In this document: in pieces, positions 7,169 through 12,117 of the stretch
Numbering within the stretch: position 1 is the stretch's first letter
Layout of the letters: each line of letters opens with the position of its first letter
NCBI GenBank assembly: GCA_900751785.1
Contig: CAADSM010000162.1
Location: 1-12,117, forward strand
Reading direction: 5' to 3'
Length of the DNA stretch: 12,117 nucleotides
Source: Lachnospiraceae bacterium
GTDB taxonomy: Bacteria; Bacillota; Clostridia; Lachnospirales; Lachnospiraceae
The notes under the pieces: model-generated
Database searches by the model: none
What the model saw: the letters and a program-made list of their open reading frames with translations, nothing else
What the model was told of the DNA's origin: nothing
Made by a program: the position numbers and the translations under genes

Positions 7169-8503
7169 TTATGCCATTTTGAGCGGGATCAGTATCCTGA
7201 GGCTGAACCAGTTCCCATCTGTGTCGATGTTCACTTCCCCGCTGTATTTATGGACGGTGTAGCGGAGACTCTTGAGGCCATATCCGTGGACTGCCTTGTG
7301 GTTTTTCGTCGTGACAGGGAGTCCTTTGTCGAAGCGGATATCTCCCTCGTAATAGTTCTCAAAGCGGATGATCAGAAAGTTCTTTTCAGAAAATGCATTG
7401 ATATGGATCATGCGCTTCCCATAGTCTTTTATCTTTTTTTCGCACTCGATCGCATTGTCCAGGGCGTTGCCGAAGATGGAACAGATGTCCATGACATCCA
7501 TGAAATCGAACAGGGAGCCGTCGATGACGCAGGTCATGTCGATCTTGTGCTGCATGCAGTGCAGGTTCTTGCTCGTGAGCAGGGTGTCCAGCACCTGATT
7601 GCCGGTCTTGTTGAGCGCCTCATAGCTGTGGATGTCTTTTTCCAGCTGATCCAGATATTCCTGGCGGAGCGGCGCGTTTTCCTCGCTGCGGAGCGCGATC
7701 ATGTGGTTTTTCAGATCATGGTACCTGAAGTTGATCAGGTCCACGGTCCGCTGCGCCTGCTTGTACTGTTCATACTGGTTCATGAGAATGCTCTGTATAT
7801 TTTCCAGCTCGCGCTGCATATAGGAAGATCTCCACTGTGCCTGATAGGCGTACAGGACAGCCATCCCTCCGAGGTCCGTCAGTGTCCTCATGTTGAAGAT
7901 CTCGAGACTGTCTCTCCCTGCAAAGGGAACATTCAGCGAGAGGAAGCCCAGATTGCTGATCGCGAAGAAGACGACCGTTGTCAGGAAAAGACCCGCGGCT
8001 TCACGGCCGGTGACGGACAGGGGTTCCTCTTTTGTATTGAGCTTCCTGTTGACCTGCCAGATGACAAAAAAGATAAGGGCGAATACAGCGGCCGGCAGAG
8101 CGATCTTCCAGAGCTGTCCCTCAGGATGGAGCACTTCATACACATAGCAGTGGAGCTGCCATTCGGCGGACGCTGCAAATTCCGATACCATAAATGCGGA
8201 GCAGCAGTAGCAGAGCGCAGCCGGTTTTTTTACATCCGTACAGAGCAGGATGAACAGGAGCATCAGCCCCCAGGCGGCGAACATGCAGAGGTTCCAGGCA
8301 ATGTCTTCAAAACCGTCGGTACCCGTCAGGAAGACGCTCTGGAGAACGAGAAATGCCGCGCCAGCCACGACGAATCGCCAGCCCTTGAACCGCCGGTGGA
8401 GCGTGAGGACACAGACCATGCACGAGAGCCATTCTGCCAGAGCGGTTATGATACGCGGGATGTCAGGCAGTGTTGTGATAAATGCGGTAGTCTCGGAAGT
8501 CAT
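7169..8503 (-). CDS. GHKL-type sensor histidine kinase, AgrC-like (HPK10-type), multi-pass membrane
   Basis: Sensor kinase of a two-component system, 444 residues from ATG 8503. That start is preferred to the in-frame TTG at 8518 because its ATG overlaps the regulator's TGA stop (ATGA, 8500-8503), and GGGGGGA lies about 7 bases upstream. The N-terminal half has six or seven membrane segments (roughly 15-35, 42-58, 67-87, 93-115, 131-152, 170-190, perhaps 205-220) with no large external domain, so a small ligand or peptide sensed in the membrane is plausible. A helical linker leads to the phospho-acceptor His262 in YHDLKNH, then a GHKL ATPase with N-box GNALDN (Asn346, Asn350) and G-box GYGLKSL. 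This layout is that of AgrC/ComD-type kinases paired with LytTR regulators. No agrB or agrD homologue is in the window. Co-transcribed after the regulator; the signal is unknown. Confidence 0.92.
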   Translation of the reverse strand: MTSETTAFITTLPDIPRIITALAEWLSCMVCVLTLHRRFKGWRFVVAGAAFLVLQSVFLTGTDGFEDIAWNLCMFAAWGLMLLFILLCTDVKKPAALCYCCSAFMVSEFAASAEWQLHCYVYEVLHPEGQLWKIALPAAVFALIFFVIWQVNRKLNTKEEPLSVTGREAAGLFLTTVVFFAISNLGFLSLNVPFAGRDSLEIFNMRTLTDLGGMAVLYAYQAQWRSSYMQRELENIQSILMNQYEQYKQAQRTVDLINFRYHDLKNHMIALRSEENAPLRQEYLDQLEKDIHSYEALNKTGNQVLDTLLTSKNLHCMQHKIDMTCVIDGSLFDFMDVMDICSIFGNALDNAIECEKKIKDYGKRMIHINAFSEKNFLIIRFENYYEGDIRFDKGLPVTTKNHKAVHGYGLKSLRYTVHKYSGEVNIDTDGNWFSLRILIPLKMA

Positions 8504-9207
8504 GTGCGTTCCCCCCAATACTTTGTCAGCTCCTGCATGAACTGTTTCATGCGCGGACGGCTGATAAGAAGCTGCTCATCCCCGATCACGGTGTATTTTT
8601 CTTTGATGCCGTCCACGTGTTCGAGGTTGATCAGGTAGCATTTGTTGATCCTTGAGAAATTCATGTCTGCCAGAGTGGACTCTGCGGATTTCATCGTGCC
8701 GGAGGAGGTGAAGATGCCGTTCTCCGTGTGGTAGATCAGGTTATGCCCCTCGCTTTCTATATAGTAGATATCAGACAGCTCCATCCGCATGACGCCGCCC
8801 TTTACCGGGATCGTGATCCATCTCCTGCGGCGCTTTTTTATCTTCGCGACTGCCCGGCTCAGCTTCTGGCAGAAGGTAAAATAAGGAACCGGCTTGAGGA
8901 TGTAGTCCAAAGCTCCCACTTCATACCCGCGTACTGCATACTGCGGCGTGTTGGTGATGAAGAGGATGGTGACTTCGGAATCTACCTTGCGGATCTCTTC
9001 TGCGGCGGCCATCCCGTTCACGAACTTCATCTCGATGTCCATCAGGATGATATCGAACTGAGCCTTATATCCGGAAGAGATCTCGTCTCCGTCGTGAAAG
9101 ACTGTGATGGAGAGCTGCTCTGAATATTCCTCCTGATATTTGTTCAGATATTCATTTAGTGTGGCGATATAGCTTTCTTCATCTTCCACAATTGCGATCC
9201 TTATCAT
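8500..9207 (-). CDS. LytTR-family response regulator (AgrA/LytR type)
   Basis: DNA-binding response regulator of 235 residues and partner of the kinase whose ATG overlaps its stop. The receiver domain (about 1-120) has acidic pocket Glu8-Asp9, phospho-acceptor Asp57 in LMDIEM, Thr85 and Lys105 in YILKP, so it should be phosphorylated normally. A short basic linker (KKRRRR) leads to a LytTR DNA-binding domain (about 130-230) with the typical SDIYYIES and SRINKCYLINLEHV segments. LytTR domains bind paired 9-bp direct repeats; a matching pair stands upstream of the GH3 gene (7061-7091). ATG 9207 has a GAGGGGG site (9215-9221) 7 bases upstream. The operon's own promoter shows no such repeats, so self-activation is not indicated. 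Confidence 0.94.
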   Translation of the reverse strand: MIRIAIVEDEESYIATLNEYLNKYQEEYSEQLSITVFHDGDEISSGYKAQFDIILMDIEMKFVNGMAAAEEIRKVDSEVTILFITNTPQYAVRGYEVGALDYILKPVPYFTFCQKLSRAVAKIKKRRRRWITIPVKGGVMRMELSDIYYIESEGHNLIYHTENGIFTSSGTMKSAESTLADMNFSRINKCYLINLEHVDGIKEKYTVIGDEQLLISRPRMKQFMQELTKYWGERT

Positions 9208-9265
9208 AGATCATCCCCCTCTTAAATGAATCACGGAAACCGGGCAATACTGACTATCGTTACTC

Positions 9266-9295
9266 ATTATAATATCACGGTATATGGCAGGTCAA
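9266..9295 (-). promoter_or_regulatory. Promoter of the two-component operon
   Basis: On the minus strand TTGACC (9295-9290) and TATAAT (9271-9266) are separated by 18 bp, a good vegetative sigma promoter. The start would be near 9259, giving a leader of about 50 bases. No LytTR-type repeat is seen around it, so basal constitutive expression is likely. Confidence 0.72.
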
Positions 9296-9318
9296 GATTA
9301 TAAATTTTTCAGAAAGAA

Positions 9319-9345
9319 TTAGCACTCGAGGCTTGACGTGGCTAA
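9319..9345 (+). promoter_or_regulatory. Degenerate CIRCE-like operator (candidate HrcA site)
   Basis: The left half TTAGCACTC (9319-9327) is a perfect match to the CIRCE element; after the canonical 9-base spacer the right half CGTGGCTAA (9337-9345) matches 5 of 9 bases of GAGTGCTAA. It overlaps the -35 box of the clpB promoter, where a bound HrcA repressor would block transcription. The perfect left half makes chance unlikely, but the weak right half leaves HrcA binding uncertain. Confidence 0.6.
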
Positions 9346-9361
9346 TAATGTTTGCTATATT
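9333..9361 (+). promoter_or_regulatory. clpB promoter
   Basis: TTGACG (-35, 9333-9338) and TATATT (-10, 9356-9361) are spaced by exactly 17 bp, a near-consensus vegetative promoter. Transcription would start near 9368. The -35 lies inside the CIRCE-like element. Confidence 0.75.
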
Positions 9362-9394
9362 TCTACTAGAACACGAAAACAAGTAGTGGTTAGC

Positions 9395-9402
9395 AAGGAG
9401 GG
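9395..9402 (+). promoter_or_regulatory. Ribosome binding site that fixes the clpB start
   Basis: AAGGAGGG directly abuts the ATG at 9403, which is too close for initiation, but stands 7 bases (from GGAGG) before the ATG at 9409. The second ATG is therefore the likely start. Confidence 0.8.
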
Positions 9403-9408
9403 ATGACC

Positions 9409-12012
9409 ATGAATATCAATAAATTTACGCAAAATTCGCTTCAGGCAGTCCAGAACTGTGAGAAGACCGCCGCGGACAACGGCAATCAGGAGCTGGCGCA
9501 GGAGCATCTGCTCTACGCGCTGCTGACGCAGGACGACAGCCTGATCTTAAAGCTTCTTGAAAAGATGAGCATACAGGGCCGACTCTTTATCGACAGAGTG
9601 GAGCAGGCGATCGGAAAACGCCCGAAGGTACAGGGCGGAAAGCCGTACGTGGGCCAGGATCTGAACAATGTCCTGATCCATGCGGAGGACGAGGCAAGGC
9701 AGATGGGAGACGAGTATGTCTCTGTCGAGCATCTTTTCCTCGCATTGTTAAAATATGCAAGCCGCGACATGAAGCAGATCTTCCGGGAGTTCGGCATCAG
9801 CCGGGAGGGATTCCTGCAGGCGCTGTCCACTGTCCGGGGTAATCAGAGAGTCACCAGCGACAATCCGGAAGCCACCTATGACACGCTGAACAAGTACGGG
9901 CAGGACCTGGTAGAGCGGGCGGGAGAGCAGAAGCTCGATCCTGTCATCGGACGCGACGAGGAAATCCGCAATGTGATCCGCATCCTCTCCCGTAAGACGA
10001 AGAATAACCCGGTCCTCATCGGAGAGCCAGGTGTAGGAAAGACCGCGGTCGTGGAGGGACTGGCGCAGAGGATCGTCAGCGGCGATGTGCCGGAGGGGCT
10101 GAAAGAGAAAACGATCTTCTCCCTGGATATGGGAGCCCTCGTGGCCGGCGCGAAATACCGGGGCGAATTTGAGGAACGTCTGAAAGCGGTCCTGGAGGAA
10201 GTGAAGAACAGCGAGGGCAGGATCATCCTGTTCATCGATGAGCTGCACACGATCGTGGGCGCAGGCAAGACGGACGGAGCCATGGACGCGGGCAATATGC
10301 TCAAGCCCATGCTTGCACGAGGCGAGCTGCACTGTATCGGTGCGACCACCCTTGACGAGTACCGCCAGTATATCGAGAAGGATGCCGCTCTGGAACGGCG
10401 TTTCCAGCCGGTCATGGTGGATGAGCCGACGGTGGAGGACGCGATCTCTATCCTGAGAGGATTAAAGGAGCGCTATGAAGTCTTCCACGGCGTGAAGATC
10501 ACGGACAGCGCGCTTGTGGCCGCTGCGACGCTGTCACACCGATATATCTCTGACCGTTTCCTTCCGGACAAGGCGATCGACCTGGTGGATGAGGCGTGCG
10601 CCCTGATCAAGACAGAGCTGGACTCCATGCCGACAGAGCTGGATGAGCTGAGACGGCGCGTGATGCAGCTTGAGATCGAGGAAGAGGCGCTGAAGAAAGA
10701 GGAAGACCGCTTGAGCCGCGAGCGTCTGGAGCATCTTCAGGAGGAGCTCGCAGGACTGAAGGAAGAGTACGCAGGCAAAAAGGTCCAGTGGGAGAACGAG
10801 AAGACTACGGTAGAGCGGGTGCAGAAGATCCGCGAGGAGATCGAGCAGGTCAACAAGGACATCCAGAAGGCGCAGCGCGAGTATGACCTGAACAAGGCGG
10901 CGGAGCTCCAGTACGGCAGGCTGCCTCAACTCCAGAAGCAGCTTGAGGAAGAGGAGGAGAGAGTGAAGGCGAAAGACCTCTCCCTTGTCCATGAAGCTGT
11001 GACGGACGATGAGATCGCAAAGATCGTGTCGCGGTGGACGGGGATCCCGGTGGCGAAGCTCAACGAGAGTGAGCGGAGCAAGACGCTCCATCTTGCAGAT
11101 GAACTGCACAAGCGCGTCATCGGACAGGACGAGGGCGTGGAGCTTGTCACAGAGGCGATCATCCGCTCCAAGGCAGGCATCAAGGACCCGTCGAAGCCGA
11201 TCGGTTCGTTCCTGTTCCTCGGGCCTACCGGAGTGGGAAAGACCGAGCTGGCCAAGGCGCTGGCGCAGAGCCTGTTTGACGATGAGAACAATATGGTCCG
11301 TATCGATATGAGTGAATACATGGAGAAATATTCCGTGTCCAGGCTGATCGGAGCGCCTCCGGGATACGTCGGATACGACGAGGGCGGACAGCTCACGGAG
11401 GCTGTGCGGAGAAAACCGTACTCAGTCGTCCTTTTCGACGAGATCGAGAAGGCGCATCCTGACGTGTTCAACGTACTCCTCCAGGTGCTCGATGACGGGC
11501 GGATCACGGACTCTCAGGGAAGGACTGTGGACTTCAAAAACACGATCCTGATCATGACGTCCAACATCGGCGCGAACTATCTGCTCGAGGGCATACAGGA
11601 CGACGGTACGCTGGATGAGAGCTGCCAGGAGATGACGATGAATGAGCTGAAGGCACATTTCAGACCGGAGTTCCTGAACCGTCTTGACGAGATAATCATG
11701 TTCAAGCCATTGACGAAAGACAATATTCATGCCATCATTGACTTACTGATAGCTGACGTCAATAAACGTCTCGTGGAGCGGGAGCTCAGGATTGAACTGA
11801 CAGACGCGGCGAAGGACTTCGTCGTGGAAGGCGGATATGAGCCGATGTACGGCGCAAGACCGCTGAAGAGATATCTGCAGAAGAATGTGGAGACCCTGGC
11901 CGCAAGGCTGATCCTTGCAGGAGATGTGGGCCGGGGCGATACGATCCGGATCGACGTGGAGGACGGAAAGCTTCAGGCGGCGGTCAAAGGACAGATCACC
12001 GTTACAGAGTAA
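9409..12012 (+). CDS. clpB: ClpB protein disaggregase (Hsp100 AAA+ ATPase)
   Basis: Hexameric cytosolic disaggregase that threads aggregated proteins through its pore together with DnaK; 867 residues from ATG 9409 (the in-frame ATG 9403 touches the Shine-Dalgarno). Clp N-domain repeats occupy about 1-145. NBD1 has Walker A GEPGVGKT (205-212) and Walker [10 protein letters not shown]; a long charged coiled-coil middle domain rich in Glu/Lys lies at about 400-525 and separates ClpB from ClpA or ClpE. NBD2 has Walker A GPTGVGKT (605-612) and Walker [12 protein letters not shown]. Walker positions match E. coli ClpB almost exactly. No obvious IGF-type ClpP-docking loop is seen, as expected for ClpB. 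The gene has its own promoter with a CIRCE-like element. The next gene starts 14 bases after the stop with no terminator between. Confidence 0.97.
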   Translation: MNINKFTQNSLQAVQNCEKTAADNGNQELAQEHLLYALLTQDDSLILKLLEKMSIQGRLFIDRVEQAIGKRPKVQGGKPYVGQDLNNVLIHAEDEARQMGDEYVSVEHLFLALLKYASRDMKQIFREFGISREGFLQALSTVRGNQRVTSDNPEATYDTLNKYGQDLVERAGEQKLDPVIGRDEEIRNVIRILSRKTKNNPVLIGEPGVGKTAVVEGLAQRIVSGDVPEGLKEKTIFSLDMGALVAGAKYRGEFEERLKAVLEEVKNSEGRIILFIDELHTIVGAGKTDGAMDAGNMLKPMLARGELHCIGATTLDEYRQYIEKDAALERRFQPVMVDEPTVEDAISILRGLKERYEVFHGVKITDSALVAAATLSHRYISDRFLPDKAIDLVDEACALIKTELDSMPTELDELRRRVMQLEIEEEALKKEEDRLSRERLEHLQEELAGLKEEYAGKKVQWENEKTTVERVQKIREEIEQVNKDIQKAQREYDLNKAAELQYGRLPQLQKQLEEEEERVKAKDLSLVHEAVTDDEIAKIVSRWTGIPVAKLNESERSKTLHLADELHKRVIGQDEGVELVTEAIIRSKAGIKDPSKPIGSFLFLGPTGVGKTELAKALAQSLFDDENNMVRIDMSEYMEKYSVSRLIGAPPGYVGYDEGGQLTEAVRRKPYSVVLFDEIEKAHPDVFNVLLQVLDDGRITDSQGRTVDFKNTILIMTSNIGANYLLEGIQDDGTLDESCQEMTMNELKAHFRPEFLNRLDEIIMFKPLTKDNIHAIIDLLIADVNKRLVERELRIELTDAAKDFVVEGGYEPMYGARPLKRYLQKNVETLAARLILAGDVGRGDTIRIDVEDGKLQAAVKGQITVTE

Positions 12013-12026
12013 AGAAGGGACGCCGT

Positions 12027-12117
12027 ATGGCATCGATCATCTTTCATATAGACGTTAATTCCGCCTACCTGAGCTGGACGGCGGTGGAACAGCTGAAAAA
12101 TGGCGCGGCAGTGGATC
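12027..12117 (+). CDS. dinB: Y-family DNA polymerase (DinB/Pol IV-like), 3' truncated by window
   Basis: Only the first 30 codons are in the window, so the call rests on the N-terminal motif. The protein begins MASIIFHIDVNSAYLSW, the palm strand of Y-family translesion polymerases: Asp9 matches the conserved catalytic Asp8 of E. coli Pol IV, and Tyr14 falls at the steric-gate position (Phe13 in Pol IV). The usual second Asp of the DxD motif is Asn11. A GAAGGGA site (12014-12020) lies 6 bases before the ATG. Only 14 bases separate it from clpB and no terminator intervenes, so read-through from the clpB promoter is likely. Confidence 0.8.
   Translation, partial: MASIIFHIDVNSAYLSWTAVEQLKNGAAVD

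Noticed and set aside
8504..8518. TTG at 8518 as the kinase start
   Set aside because: The ATG at 8503 overlaps the upstream stop as ATGA and has its own purine-rich site, the usual coupled arrangement.
7250..8638. Long plus-strand reading frame of 462 codons antisense to the sensor kinase
   Set aside because: It lies opposite a well-supported kinase and regulator end, has no ribosome site or recognisable domain, and its composition (rich in His, Arg, Val, Gln) is that of a mirrored coding strand.
9289..9303. AGGTCAAG as a CtsR operator half-site before clpB
   Set aside because: CtsR needs a direct repeat of GGTCAAA; the second copy is absent, and these bases are better explained as the -35 box of the divergent promoter.
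9403..9405. First ATG of clpB
   Set aside because: It directly touches the Shine-Dalgarno sequence; the ATG at 9409 has proper spacing.

Overview
The window looks like chromosome from a gut-type Clostridia bacterium, most likely Lachnospiraceae. The reasons are a secreted modular mannanase ending in a Gram-positive wall-sorting signal of the xxQTGD type, a membrane-anchored GH3 enzyme with swapped domain order, a GHKL kinase/LytTR regulator pair, clear AGGAGG-type ribosome sites, and moderate GC with AT-rich gaps between genes. The family names come from reading motifs, not from database searches; genus cannot be given.

Layout: (1) 1-3956, plus strand: the 3' part of a secreted CBM27-GH26-CBM23 beta-mannanase, cut by the left edge, followed 14 bp later by a complete metallo-beta-lactamase-fold hydrolase, with a terminator at 4005-4038. 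(2) 4090-6969, minus strand: a GH3 beta-glucosidase-like enzyme with the C-terminal GH3 domain first and the catalytic TIM barrel last, held in the membrane by two N-terminal and one C-terminal segments. (3) 6970-7168: its control region, with an extended -10 promoter, two identical 11-bp direct repeats that fit the LytTR-family operator consensus, and the terminator of the upstream operon. (4) 7169-9207, minus strand: a two-gene operon of a LytTR response regulator and a multi-pass GHKL sensor kinase, joined by an ATGA overlap. (5) 9208-9402: divergent promoters, the rightward one overlapping a degenerate CIRCE-like element. (6) 9409-12117, plus strand: clpB, then the first 30 codons of a dinB-like Y-family polymerase, probably co-transcribed.

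How the parts may work together: the mannanase would cut beta-mannan at the cell surface and the GH3 enzyme, with its catalytic domains predicted outside the membrane, would trim short glycosides there. The two genes converge, so they are not one operon. The most notable signal is that the GH3 promoter has a poor -35 but carries, just upstream, a tandem pair of perfect LytTR-type sites, while the next operon encodes a LytTR regulator and its kinase. This suggests a self-contained sensory module (kinase, regulator, membrane GH3 output). No agrB/agrD-like peptide gene is visible, so the signal is unknown. clpB-dinB appears to be an unrelated stress-response unit. No mobile elements, CRISPR arrays, tRNA or rRNA genes were seen, and no gene-free stretch exceeds 300 bases.
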